NCBI GenBank assembly: GCA_029531795.1
Contig: JAPEIS010000005.1
Coordinates: forward strand, 680,001 to 744,000
Length of the DNA stretch: 64,000 nucleotides
Origin: Sclerotinia nivalis
Taxonomy: Eukaryota; Ascomycota; Leotiomycetes; Helotiales; Sclerotiniaceae
Direction: 5' to 3'
The notes under the pieces are model-generated. The model was not told where the DNA came from. It was given only the letters and a program-made list of their open reading frames with translations, and ran no database searches. Positions 23,359 through 34,182 of the stretch are shown here, one piece after another (within the stretch, counting starts at the first letter, position 1; each line of letters opens with the position of its first letter). A program made the position numbers and the translations under genes.

Positions 23359-24861
23359 AATGTCTAATACTCCTTCGTATACTTTCACGTTCCAGTATGT
23401 GAAAAAAAAAAGAGGTTATCGCTCTCGGGATCGCCCTTCCGGTTGTCGGCATTATCATTGTTGGCTTGCGATTCATTACTCGGCACCTCCAGAATACCAA
23501 AAAGGGACCCGATGATTGGCTCATACTGAGTGGCCTTGTAAGTTGAACAACCTTGACCACTCTCTCAGGTATGGAAGCTAATAGAAACCGAAGATATGGC
23601 TGATTGGAATGGGAATATGCTTGGTTGATGGTAAGTGTTCGATCTCGCCACACTTGCCGGCGTATCCTATACTCATCAACATGTTTAGGAGCCTACAATG
23701 GAGCATTTGGCTCGCCCACTCCAGCAGCACCATCAGGTCTATCCCCAGAAGAAGAGGAACTATACGTCGATCCCACCACAACATTTGGTGAAAAGGTGGG
23801 TAATCTAATACCTTTCTCAGCCATATCACAAACAAAGTCGAAATAGACATACTTGGCAATTATTGGCTGCGGCTAATGCTTGCTCGGCACTTGTTAGCTC
23901 GAATTTCCCTTCCAGCTCTTTATGATGTTAGCGTATGGTTCCATCAAGCTAAGCATTATCGCATTTTATCGCCGAATCTTTGTCGTATGCAGAAACGATG
24001 CTTTCGATATCGTCTCTAAAATAGCCGCTGCCATTATATTCCTTTGGACAGTTGCCTTTATATTCATCATCATATTCGATTGTGGTACAGCAGTCTGGGC
24101 AAACTGGGGTTCTACCACCGCGCAACTTAAGTATTGCGCGATTGGCTTCACGAGCGAGTATGGTCTAGCTATCTCGGACTTCCTTGTTGATATTTTTGTG
24201 TTCCTACTACCCCTACCAATTGTGAGTTGTGCAATGTTCAACACTCGCTTGGTGTGGCGATGCAGGCCTAACGTCTTAACGCTATGCTATAGATATGGAG
24301 GCTTCGGTTGTCGACAAATAAGAGGATTGCCGTCAGTGGCATCTTCCTTCTTGGAGCATCGTAAGTAGAAGGTGATCTAGACAGAAGATTTCATACTGAC
24401 CTACATCACCAGGGCGGTTGGCGCCTCGATCGCGAGGATGATACTATACATCCAAATACTAACTGGACTGACCCAAAATGCCGTGATCGACCCCAATCGT
24501 GCGGAACCCCTATCCTTACAATACATAATTTTCTAACCCATCATTAGAAGTACTCGCAGTAGGTCTTTGGTGGAGTATGCTGGAAGCGGGGCTCTCCCTC
24601 ATCGCTGCTTGCTTGCCAACCCTAAGTTTCCTCTTCACGCACTTCAATCTCCAGACCGCGCTCCGCAGCATCCAAAGCGTATTCTCTCTCCGTTCAAACA
24701 ACCACACCTCTGCAAATCATTCCGCACCATCTCATCCCCATCTCAATCCATATGTTGATCTTGAAGCTAGCAAATTGAAGACTCCTTCGGAAACAGTGAC
24801 GGTAACGCCGGGAAGAGGCTCGAGGGAAGAGTATGGCATGCACGAGATGCATAGTGATTGA
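23359..24861 (+). CDS. Rhodopsin-domain (PTH11-like) integral membrane protein, frameshifted at start
   Basis: Exons I can join: 23359-23537, 23594-23630, 23689-23795, 23847-23855, 23898-24221, 24293-24360, 24413-24498 and 24548-24861. They encode a fungal seven-helix rhodopsin-domain protein: GIALPVVGIIIVGLRFITR, GPDDWLILSGL, IGMGICLVDGAYNGAFG, LAYGSIKLSIIAFYRRIFV, FDCGTAVWANWG, SEYGLAISDFLVDIFVFLLPLPI, WRLR..NKRIAVSGIFLLGA, GASIARMI, WWSMLEAGLSLIAACLPTL and a cytosolic tail. Two defects are visible. A run of ten A at 23402-23411 puts the ATG at 23359 out of frame with the first helix, which nine A would fix. The intron at 23856-23897 lacks a GT donor (GCAATT). The gene may be a fresh pseudogene, or the A-run may be a sequencing error. 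Members are assumed to be surface sensors; ligand unknown. Confidence 0.62.
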
Positions 24862-26015
24862 ACGGTGCGGGAACTAGGGAGAAAATGTTTTGTACAGCCT
24901 TCTTTAGGGCGTTGACTAGGTCTTTAAATGGCGTGTGGTAATTGAGAAGATAGCAAGTGTGAGGTATCAGTCCGAGAATAGAAGAGTCGCTGGGTGAAAT
25001 AAATGTATGAAAAGCCGGTTAGTGTAACATAATACTTAAAGCCATCAACAACATTATATACTGGTAAGAGCAGCTGCTCCGATTGGAACTTAGAAATTTG
25101 GTAAATCATAATGTTTGCAGACGATAGCATAATACTATCAATTGACCAACAGAAATATAGAATAATAAATAAAGGATATATATAAAAGTATTCAATTATC
25201 AAGATTTCAAAATTATCAATTCAAATCCATACGTTTTAAAATACCAAATATCTTTGTAATGGTATTATATATTTAAAAAATGTTATCAAAATCATATTGA
25301 TTTATTTCATTATATATTCATTCATTAAATTTGATTCATTCTACAACAAAAAAGCCGCTATACTTACAAATGAAAGTGTGTCTTAGCATCAGTACTTTTA
25401 TCAACGCCACATTTCTCGGCAGCGGATACTACAAAAGTAATAGTTAATGGAGCGACCTGTCTGGTTAGACATCGAAATCCTTCACTCCTCGAGCCGCAAA
25501 GAAACGCAAGAACTATAGCGACCTGGAATACGGAAAGATTGTTATGCAGTAGGATTATTAGTGGACATCTTAGAGTGTTCTGAGACTCGCTTGAGCTGAC
25601 AATTTCTTGCTTAATATTGCGTAGCTCTGTACATATATGTGATTAATGGTGGATGCAGTGCAAGGCATTTCTACGGACATGGCGTATTTTACATATCTAC
25701 TCGTTGGTACTCACCAACACGGGTAAAGCACGATTTGATGCACTTCCTAGAATGTAAGTTATGAGTGATTGATGGCTCAGGCAAAAAAGAGTGCGAGGAA
25801 AAAGGGGAAGTCGCAATGGAGGTAGGGATATCAAAAACTCGTTCGATAATCAGCCCGACTCGCAAGATACTATTGTCCGGAAGTCAGGATGTTACTTCGC
25901 TTCAGAAAACTATTGTATAATGCCAGACTACTCGGACAAGAAATGTAATGCAAATTCTATACTATGTTCCAATGCATATCTAGTGGTCTTTGACTAGGTA
26001 TTGTCCTGCCTGAGT
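24862..26015. other. AT-rich spacer with a duplicated fragment
   Basis: Apart from the repeat at 25073-25352, the stretch holds only short frames. The plus-strand 68-codon frame at 25791-25997 is Cys-containing but has no signal peptide or motif. The minus strand between 25380 and 25790 has several splice-like GT/AG signals and a segment reading SAAEKCGVDKSTDAK, which could be a remnant of a small secreted protein; I cannot support a model. Confidence 0.4.
25073..25352 (-). repeat. Diverged copy of the 3' end and 3' flank of the GPI-protein gene
   Basis: Similarity to 28944-29335 in the same orientation: a shared TGCTCC..TTGGAACTT start, then TATATAAA(A)GTATT, then a run around 25220-25330 matching 29090-29185, and finally CTACAACAAAAAAGCCGC. 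In the intact gene that last string encodes the terminal AAFLL and stop; here it reads SIAAFLL-stop. Differences are mostly C-to-T and G-to-A, as RIP would cause. No coding region survives upstream of it. Confidence 0.6.
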
Positions 26016-27066
26016 CTAAGCAAACGCTCCTTTCAGTGGAGTTTGATCCTCGGTGATTTTAATCCAATCCATACTCTTCTTCCACAGGTCCAATTGCTTC
26101 TCTTCATCCCGGCTCTCTGGTGAACTTTCATCCTTGTTCAATATAACGAAGTAGCCACTTGACCCGCGATATTGTTTCCCAATTGCGATCTCAATTAAGT
26201 CTGCAGCTGCAACCTTGGTACTGCGCAGTGTCGGAATAAGATGTTTCAAGAGGGGCTGTAGTGGCCCAAGTACTCCTTTCATCAAAATTCTCCATGCGGG
26301 TGGTACACCAGAACTCATGCACCTTGAATCAGGAAGCCCGCCAGGATCCATGGCCACTGCTGAAATGTTGCTCAACAATGGATCCTATGAGTTATCAGTG
26401 AGTGGGTGCATAAGCAATGTTTAGTCACAATCATACCCTGGAGAGTCTTTTATTCAATTGATACATCCCCATAATGGCTGCCGCTTTCGACAATCCGTAT
26501 CTTTGAAAACCACGGCCAACTTCCCCAATTTTGTCAGGTGCAGGGTGAACAAGAAGCTCTAAATCATCAGGGAGGTTTGGAGGGAATTTTTCAAGGCCAT
26601 TATTGCCAGGATAATGAGAATCACTGCCAAGAATGACGATGCTACCCCTTTCTGGTTGGAATGAACCCAACAACCTCAAGACTAATGAAAGGTGGGCAAG
26701 ATGATTGACAGCAATAGAGCTCTCATAATTATCCTCGCTGAACTTCAAACCAGTAGAAATGCTCCATGTGAAAGCATTGCAGATTATAGACGAGAGGGGA
26801 GGCAATTTCGTTACAGTGATGTCTGATTTGATAGTATCAGCGAAGCTCTGAACTGCGGCTAATGAGCCGAGATCAAGCTTATGGATAGAAGATCGCTCTT
26901 CCGGAAAATTAGACAGTACCTTCCTAAGCCTTTGGGTGTTCTCGTCGGATGGATTGCGGACGGTCAGGAGGACGGTATAATTCGGGTAATTCGTAAGAAG
27001 GTATTCGACCGACGGAATTGCAAGGGAGCTGTTAGCGCCTGTGATAAGAACCGTGCCGCCTTCCAT
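26016..27066 (-). CDS. Short-chain dehydrogenase/reductase
   Basis: Two exons: 27066-26437 and 26384-26016, joined across a 52-bp GT-AG intron (26436-26385) with a CTAAC-like branch; 332 residues. A Rossmann NAD(P)-binding start (VLITGANSSLAIPSVEYLL) is followed by a DLGSL adenine-site motif, an ICNAF strand in the NNAG position, AVNHLAHLSLVL, a GSDS catalytic-Ser strand (Ser148/150) and the Tyr190-x3-Lys194 pair (YGLSK). The glycine motif reads TGANSSLA where TGANG is usual, so one Gly is replaced by Ser. The product resembles the light-dependent protochlorophyllide-reductase-like/retinol-dehydrogenase-like SDR branch of fungi. Substrate unknown. The intron position and C-terminal length are consistent with a complete gene. 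Confidence 0.88.
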
Positions 27067-28101
27067 GATGACGAAGCTTGTCGGAAAAGGTTATACTACT
27101 GAAAGTGGACGACTTTAATACCATTAGAAATGCCTGCCCTTGCTTTGTTACGCTGAGAAGTTAACGGTGTTTGACAACTGCCGACAAATGCTGATAAAAT
27201 CTTTGGTCAGATCCACCGGGTGCAAGAGGCTAGTTCGGATTTACTAAGGCCTGCAACCTCATGTTGCAATGGTAGTATTCTGCATAATCTGTAGTAATCT
27301 AGCCCATCCGTGCCGCAACTGTGCCACATTTACGGTTCTACAATGGATCCCATGCCCCGCGGAGGATATTAACGAGCTGTTAGTCTAATGCTCGAGAGCC
27401 TATCAATGAAAAATAACGGGCTTGAAAAGATTTAGAGTTCTGCTTTGCGGCACGACCCAAACTGTCGGTTCTGTAAGTAGCGAATGATTGGCCCAATATG
27501 TACGAGGCTTTTTCATTATCCCCCCCCTGTCCGTCCGATCACTTGACCCACCTTTATCTCCCCTCATCCTTTCCCACCACTCTTTATATATTCGCATCAG
27601 ATCGTACGATTTTCGATACAGCTTCATCCATTTTTTATCATTTACCCAGCAAACTTAGATTATCTTTCAAACTCAGGCTTACCAGAGACATGCAAATAGA
27701 AAGGGTAGAAAGTATGGAGGGGAGCAGAGTGGGCATAGCTAGTAGTAGCCCATTGTTGGATATCTCCATAGGATCCATGGAACTCCACAGTACATGCGTA
27801 TTTGCTGGCCGAGTACGGAGGACGTCTTGAATATAATAGGGCTTTATAGGATATTAGCATTATAAAGATCTATAATTTTATATCTGGAATTTTAGCCAGA
27901 ACTAAGCGAGTTTATAAGAATTGATATAATTACAATATATTTCATTTAATTCTAATCCTAATCGAATGAAATTCCAAAGTTTGAATAAACATTTTTAAAT
28001 CTAATTAGACACTAACTTTCCAAGATCGATTTGATAAATTAAATTACAGCGTACTATAGTGCCAACACCTTGCAAAGTTTATAATCGCATTATATTCGTG
28101 A
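27067..28101. other. Spacer, no gene seen
   Basis: The part next to the SDR start is of mixed composition; 27840-28060 is extremely AT-rich. Frames up to 110 codons on both strands show no motif. The AT-rich half resembles RIP-decayed repeat DNA but I cannot identify a family. Confidence 0.45.
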
Positions 28102-28106
28102 CATTC

Positions 28107-28319
28107 TGTCACGGGGTCCCCGTATATGGTATACGGAGACCGCTCGGGTTCCGACCCATAGGAGTCGGACCTCGGATAAGTGTAGGCTAGCCCCGGTCGG
28201 GGCTAGCGCTACACATAAATGTATTTAAGGAACCGTTCCTTCTATAGAAACGTAGCTCTTCGAGCTACGTCTTATCAATAAAAGTGATTTCTGTTATCCT
28301 GTCTGCTGCCTCCGTGATA
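28107..28319 (+). mobile_element. Solo LTR, hairpin-rich, with 5-bp target duplication
   Basis: A 213-bp GC-richer island in AT-rich DNA starts TGTCACGG and ends CCGTGATA (imperfect inverted ends). It is flanked on both sides by CATTC (28102-28106 and 28320-28324), a perfect 5-bp direct repeat as LTR-retrotransposon integrase leaves. It contains a TATTTAA element and an AATAAA signal (28277-28282) near its end, as LTR promoters and terminators do. No internal retrotransposon domain lies on either side, so it is a solo LTR left after LTR-LTR recombination. The orientation is inferred from the promoter-like and polyadenylation signals. A Ty1/copia-type parent is my guess from the ends only. Confidence 0.82.
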
Positions 28320-28324
28320 CATTC

Positions 28325-29323
28325 TTTATATCTTAAAAGCGATCATCTATATAAATAGATATTAACCCACCTCAAGATAAATTACTTCAAAAAGCGCCCA
28401 TCTATTCATTCAAAATGAATTTTTTAAATTAAAAAAAAACATTGATCTAACAAAAGCTCAACCATTCTCAATCAAAACTTTAGTATTGCTTCTAGAGAGC
28501 AAAGTACTCTTATTTATACATTACTAACAGAAAGGAATAATTGGATCATATGTAAATAAACCATCTAATCTCAATCTAAAATCCGAACAAAGAGCTAGCG
28601 CGCCCAGTAATTGAGATAGAGAGAAATCCTCATGGAAAGATAGGAATGTGATTCGATCTTCTCTCTACAAACTATGTACGCGTTCGATATTGTGGGAATA
28701 ATAGAAACGAGAGGTTTTGCGGCTGGGTGCGAGGAAAGAGGGAAATGTTATAATTAGAGAAGTTGGTATATTGTTGGGAGTTTATAGTAATACATACACT
28801 CACTATCTGCTTGCAGTAATATAGCAAAGTTGGGCTTGATTGATCACTATACTATTCCTCATGATGGATGTTAATGTTTTGTTGTCGTTAGGTTCTTAGT
28901 GGAGGCAGGGACCTCGATGATGTAATTTACGGGTAAGACTAAATGCTCCACTTGGAACTTGAACTTGACGATATAACTTGATAGATAGTCTCGTATCTAT
29001 TACTTGAGTGATAGAGATATAAACAGGAGTATATATGGGGATATATATAAAGTATTTAGTTATCGAGATGTTAAAATCATTAACCTAAACCAATGCATTT
29101 TAAGGTATCGGATATCTTTCGTATTGGTAGTATACATTGAAACATATCATTGAAATCATGTCGATTTATCCCACCACATATTAATCCATTAAGACATGAT
29201 CCCATCTCCCTTCCTATCATCCATCCCATTAAATCAATTAATTCTCACGTTATTATTCCTTCCTTCCTAACCAAACCAAACCATGCATCCCCCAAACCAT
29301 AAAACTCAACCCACGCACCTACC
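28325..29323. other. AT-rich 3' flank of the GPI-protein gene
   Basis: No open frame of note. The right-hand part (28944 onward) is the source of the diverged copy at 25073-25352. Confidence 0.5.
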
Positions 29324-29995
29324 CTACAACAAAAAAGCCGCCACACCCATCAGCGCAGCCCCCACAACCGGAACCCTCGTAGCCACCGCCGCAGCACTAC
29401 TACTACTCGTATCCGAACTCTGAGTTCCCGTCGCCGAGCCCCTCGTAGCAGTAGCCGTACTCGTCACCGTATTCCCATCCCGATCCGTAGTCGTCACCAC
29501 ATCCCCCGTCGCCCTAGCCGTCTCACTCGACGTCGTAGACGTCAAACTAGCCTGACTACTAATCTGACTCATCTGCACACTCAACTGACTCCTAATCGCG
29601 GAATTGGTCTCGGTGGCGGCAATAGCGCTCAAGCTGGAAATATACGAAAGAGCATTCGCAGAAGCGTTAGCGGCGCCGGCGGTGGAAACAGAACTAGCGT
29701 ATGAGGCTTGAGAACTGAGGACGGCCAGTTGAACGGTCAGATGCGAGATTTGGGCGCTGAGTTGGGTTCTTTGTCCGGGGTTGATTTCGGTTGCTAGTTG
29801 GGCGGAGAGGATCGAGAGGGCGGATTCATCTTGTTGAGCGCCTCGGGAATAGGCGCCGATGTCTGGGGCGGGGGTGCTGGCTGCTGTGCTGCCTGCTGTG
29901 GGGACGGTGGCGGGGGTGGTGATGGTGTTATCGGTAGCTGATTGGGCGACGACGAAAGAGATGAGAGGAACTGTGGCGAGGGTTTGGAAACGCAT
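29324..29995 (-). CDS. GPI-anchored Ser/Thr/Ala-rich cell-surface protein
   Basis: A single exon, 223 residues. Residues 1-18 (MRFQTLATVPLISFVVAQ) form a signal peptide. The body is rich in Ala, Ser and Thr, with two similar segments (ALSILSAQLATEINPGQRTQLSAQ and ALSYISSLSAIAATETNSAIR), so an internal duplication of about 60 residues is likely. The C-terminus is a Ser/Ala-rich stretch followed by a hydrophobic tail (VPVVGAALMGVAAFLL), the pattern of a GPI-attachment signal. It is probably O-glycosylated and wall- or membrane-anchored. Codon use is GC-rich at third positions compared with neighbours, as expected of a highly expressed gene. No enzymatic domain. Confidence 0.85.
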   Translation of the reverse strand: MRFQTLATVPLISFVVAQSATDNTITTPATVPTAGSTAASTPAPDIGAYSRGAQQDESALSILSAQLATEINPGQRTQLSAQISHLTVQLAVLSSQASYASSVSTAGAANASANALSYISSLSAIAATETNSAIRSQLSVQMSQISSQASLTSTTSSETARATGDVVTTTDRDGNTVTSTATATRGSATGTQSSDTSSSSAAAVATRVPVVGAALMGVAAFLL

Positions 29996-31662
29996 TTTGA
30001 GTTTTGGTTGAAGTGTTTGATTGGAGTGTTTAGTTATGTTGTGTATTGAATCCGTTTGACAAGAACTTTTGAAAAAAAGTTATCACCAAGATCAAAAGTG
30101 GGTAGGATGTATTGAAAAGCTTCAAAGTAGACAAATAGAAAGCGAGAGAGAGCGATTGAGAGATTAGCTTACTACTACTCGTAGAAGAATAAAATTTAAA
30201 GGAATACAATAATCTCCCCAAGTGCAACTTCACACCTTATTTATATCTCAATCAATTTCAGCCCATGGCGCCCAAGAACTAATACATGATTCAATAGCTA
30301 GGTATCCAAGTAACCCAAGCCAAATGCAACCATAGCAACGGAATGGAATTGGATGAAAATTGTTTGAATTTCCTTGCTCATTTCCCCGCTTGGTAAAACG
30401 GATTGTCATAGCCATCTTTTTTTAATTCTCGTCACGTCAATATAGGATTTAAGTATGTGTACTCCGCACCCCGGATCATCAAATGTCTCACCTCGCTTCC
30501 CCAATCACATATCAATTTTTGTAAGTCTGTCTTAAATAAACGTAAACAAATGAAGATCGATACTTTTGCTAATATTTTGCTCTATTTGCCATGTTGCTCT
30601 TTCCACATATACGAGACACGCCATTCGAAAATTCTATTCGTTTCTATGAGCAACGATTAGATTAAGAATGGAATACATCAACTTTTGTCGGGTAAACATC
30701 AAGAAAAGATATGAAAAAGAAAGGGGGTTGCTAGGACAATTTTCAGCCATCTGCTTTGGTGCCCAGCATTGGCATGTTTGGTGATGCAAGCCACTAGAAC
30801 TAATTCTAGGTGTTCAATTGCAAGGAGCATTTCAATAACATTTCTCATTCTTATACTCATTTTCATTCTGAAGTAACCTTGATCATATATATCAAAGCTA
30901 TCTCGGAAATATTTCTAAATTCTAAGATCGAAAAGTGTCTCATGACTCAGATTGCTACATCGATCAATTATCGCCATTCGTATAGATATCATCGCCACAT
31001 CAAACAAATACTCGAAATTCGTACTGTCCTTCTACTTTCCGCAATACGAGATCTTGTTTTCTATTTTCGTCTCTTTGCATTCCTAGCGTATCAACATCTA
31101 TTGTCACCATACTATAGGCTAAACCACAGAATTCATCAGCCACCGAAAATTTAACATCAATGTGGGCTTCCCCAAATCCCCACACAGAACCAGAAGCTTG
31201 GCATTTTGCATTTTGCTGTTAACTTCAATCAATAGTAGTAAACACGACGGAAATGGATACAAAATGATACAGTTGAAGTTGAAGTTGAGCATTTTATTCT
31301 AAACTAGGTTGAATCGGAGTGGTTATATAGACCCTTTTGGAGTCACGTTACCCGCCTCCTTTTTGGTACGGTAACTATAGTAAATCGATGGGTCGGTCGC
31401 TTATTTATGGTTTTTGTTTAGTAATTTGATAATGATGAGATGAAATGATTTTAAGGGGATAGAGATGATGATCTGATCTGATCTGATCATATGATTTAAT
31501 CCAGCTAGCCAGTTGATATTTTCGAATACAGCGTACACCAAGTACCTGAGTATTACTCTATCGTTATCTATCGTTATCTATCTATCTATTTATCGATCTC
31601 TTTAATCAAAAGATGGATTTTGCAATTGTTGAAATATCCTCTTTTATAATATAACAAAACCG

Positions 31663-31691
<29 letters not shown>
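29996..31691. other. Upstream region and spacer
   Basis: The promoter region of the GPI-protein gene, then about 1.4 kb without a credible gene; frames such as 30810-31154 lack motifs. A TCA trinucleotide run at 31663-31694 sits exactly at the LINE insertion site. Confidence 0.5.
30238..30245 (-). promoter_or_regulatory. TATA box of the GPI-protein gene
   Basis: TATAAATA on the minus strand lies 243 bp before the ATG at 29995. It is followed by CT-rich DNA typical of strong fungal promoters. Confidence 0.5.
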
Positions 31692-31696
<5 letters not shown>

Positions 31697-31704
31697 AGTG
31701 TAAA

Positions 31705-32876
31705 TTCACACCAGGAAACCATCAATATTGGAGTGAATCAGCTTGTCTACAATGGTGAACTTCTTGGAGTCACTAGAGCAATCGAATATGCTAGCTCCAT
31801 TGCTCAACCAGGCGAGAAATTCAAAATCTACTCAGATAATCAAGCCGGATTATACCGATTGAAAATACCCTCTGATGCTCCTGGCCAGATATGCCAAATT
31901 AGAGCAATCAAGGCCACAGAAACTCTCCTTAGAAAAGGAGCTGAAATCTCCCTTAATTGGGTTCCAGGGCATACCTCCGTTGAAGGAAACGAATTGGCCG
32001 ATGCTTTGGCAAAAGAAGCTACAAAACAAAGATCATCATCAAACGAAACCAGCTTTGCCTCCTTAGGAATGGATATCAAAAGGACGAAATCCGAAGAATG
32101 GAATACTCTTCTCTATTCATCTAATTCGGCCTATTCGAAAATATACCCCTGGAAGACTAGCTCAAAGATCGGAATTCCAGAAAACACCAAGAGAAGCTCT
32201 ATTAGTGCTTTGTTTCAGCTTAAAATCGGTCATGGATATTTCAAATCTTACCTACAACGATTCGGAATCTCAGCAAATGATAATTGTAGATGTGGAAAGA
32301 GAGAATCTCTTAATCATCTCCTACTCAGTTGCCCGTTATACAAATCAACAAGAAGAATATTCAAGAAAAACAACCCTACCTCCCGATTTACTATGAAATA
32401 CCTACTTCACACCAAAGCAGGAATCATTAAAACCCTTGAATTTATCGAGGAAACAAAAATAGCCACCAGATCATGGCATCTAACTAGAATGCAAGAGAAT
32501 GTAGAACAAGAAAGCGAAGGTGAAGAGGGTGAACTAAGAGAAAATGGTTAATTGAGTCAATTTGGTCAATTTACCCCTTTATGTAGGGTAAATTGTTCCA
32601 ATTTCGAATTATATCACATTTCATTTGTTATTTTCCTTATTATATACGAGAGTATTTGTAAGGTGGGCTTTGTTCCCCAAGATTAGTTTTCATTTCCTCC
32701 ATTCAAAAATTAGTAGATTGAGGCCACTTCAATCTTCCCAAATTGTATTAGCTACAGCCGAATATGGCCAGCAATTCTCCATTTGTTACTTGTTAGAAGC
32801 CTATAAAGCTCCTAGCCGTCTTAGATAGTCTTAGACTCAGTGTAGACGTTAATTTAATCAATCAATCAATCAATCA
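31705..32876 (+). mobile_element. 5'-truncated LINE fragment with target-site duplication
   Basis: This 1.17-kb segment corresponds to the 3' end of the full LINE at 54351-60324 (from 59148 onward) and ends in a (TCAA)n tail rather than poly-A. It is flanked by a 13-bp direct repeat, ATCCAAGTGTAAA, at 31692-31704 and 32877-32889, as target-primed reverse transcription leaves. Compared with the long copy it has C and G where that copy has T and A, so it has escaped RIP. The truncated 5' end and variable-length duplication are the normal LINE pattern. Confidence 0.93.
31733..32551 (+). pseudogene. LINE ORF2 C-terminal fragment: RNase H and zinc-knuckle tail
   Basis: An open frame of 272 codons without its own start (it begins at a GAATCAG codon run inside ORF2). 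It starts just after the first catalytic Asp strand of RNase H and contains ELLGVTRAIEYAS, IYSDNQAGL (second Asp), NWVPGHTSVEGNELADALAKEA (His/Asp site), then a CRCGKRESLNHLLLSCPLY Cys/His motif found at the end of many fungal Tad/I-type LINE ORF2 proteins. The frame is fully open to TAA at 32549-32551. It lacks endonuclease and reverse transcriptase, so it cannot move on its own. Confidence 0.88.
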
Positions 32877-32974
32877 ATCCAAGTGTAAAATCGCTCTTCT
32901 CTTCAAATTTTCCGGTTTCTTTTCCACGCCCATTCATTCGTCCATTCATTTAATAACCTTTTATCTCCCCATCC

Positions 32975-34182
32975 TTACGCCTCCAAGCTTTCTCCTCCCT
33001 CCCTACACCACCTCAAACTTCCCACTCCTACCTTCTCCCCCTTCACCCAACCATCTCCCTTCCCATTCCACAACCACTCTTTTTCCCCTTCCTTTTCCTT
33101 TTCCCCCACCCTCTCCCGTTCCCTCACCAACAACTCCCCCAACGCCCCCCACTTCCCCTCATGTATCCTCTCCACTCCCTCCGTAACCCCTTCCCACCCA
33201 AACCCACATTTTTCAAAAACCCTCCTACTAGCCGCATTAAACTCCAGATATTCGCCCGTCAAAAAATGCATATTCATGTATGGGATGAAGAATTCTGAAA
33301 GGAGTGTTTGGAGGACGGATAGCATGATGGATTGGCCGTGGTGGGAGGGGAGGAGCCAGACTAGAGCGGAGGGTGTTAGGTTTGGGGAGAGGAGAATGGA
33401 TGGGGGAAAAGAAAGAGGAAAGGAGGAAGGGGAAAAGAGAACATAATGGTATGTTTTCGCTTAGGTGACTAGTTGGATGGATAGAGGAGGAGAATTTGGT
33501 ACTACCAAATTGGCGTCAGGTGTATGAGCCGGGCCATCCTAGGTGATCGATCCATGATTCGACTTGATTTTCATCCATCCATTTCAGTTTCACCGAATCA
33601 ACTCAAGCCAAAATCACCAGCATGACCACATCTACCATTCTCAAAAACACTTTTTCAGAAAAAAAAAAAGGATAAAGAAAGAGAAATCCACATACAACCA
33701 ATTTCCCATTCAATCCCCGGATCCCCCGTCTTCCTTTCCAAGTTCTCCTTAACCAACCTTTCTTTTTCCTTCTCATCCAAAACAGTCACAAATCCCCTCC
33801 TCCTAATCTCCACCTGTCCAATAAACAACTCCTTCCTCTTTCCCCTCTCATCAATCACCACCTCCCTAATACTCGGAAACGGAATTGCCCCAACCCATCT
33901 CTTCCCTTCTCCATTCTTCTCCGCTTCCCTCGCATCCCACAGTTCCGCCACTGCAATTCTCACATTTTTATCCAAAACCTCAGCGAAGAAAATATCGAAC
34001 GATTCTTGCACGTATGGAAATGGGGGACCCGTGAGATTCAGATAGACGGAAGGATGATTAAAGGCTGGGATTGTGGGTTCTGCGTCTGTTGTGCGAGGTC
34101 GCGTGAGGATGATATTTTTGTGTTTTGGATTGAGGGAATTGAGCGTTAGGATTGGATTTATGGGGTCGTGATGAATGGGCAT
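32975..34182 (-). CDS. GNAT-family N-acetyltransferase
   Basis: Exon 1 is 34182-33696 and exon 2 is 33360-32975, joined across a 335-bp intron with GTATGT donor and CTCTAG acceptor; 290 residues. The join makes EIGFWLLPSHHGQSIM, the acetyl-CoA-binding motif A of GNAT enzymes (G-x-WL-P-x-H-G-x-x-IM), split by the intron, which strongly supports it. Upstream lie VYLNLTGPPFPYV, typical of RimJ/RimL-like members, and a variable central segment. Downstream are EFNAASRRVFEKCGFGWEG, the conserved N-x-x-S-x-R-x-x-EK-x-GF motif B. The tail is unusually Glu/Lys/Gly-rich. Acceptor substrate is unknown. The intron is long for this genome and C/T-rich, but the total frame is exact. Confidence 0.85.

Noticed and set aside
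17444..29995. Secondary-metabolite gene cluster
   Set aside because: An SDR and membrane protein occur, but there is no backbone synthase, cytochrome P450 or cluster regulator, and the gene order looks like unrelated accessory genes.
31663..31694. CRISPR-like or regulatory TCA array
   Set aside because: It is a simple trinucleotide microsatellite without spacers; its only relevance is as the LINE insertion site.
32860..32876. TCAA repeat as an independent microsatellite
   Set aside because: It is the 3' tail of the LINE, seen again at 60297-60324 at the end of copy B.
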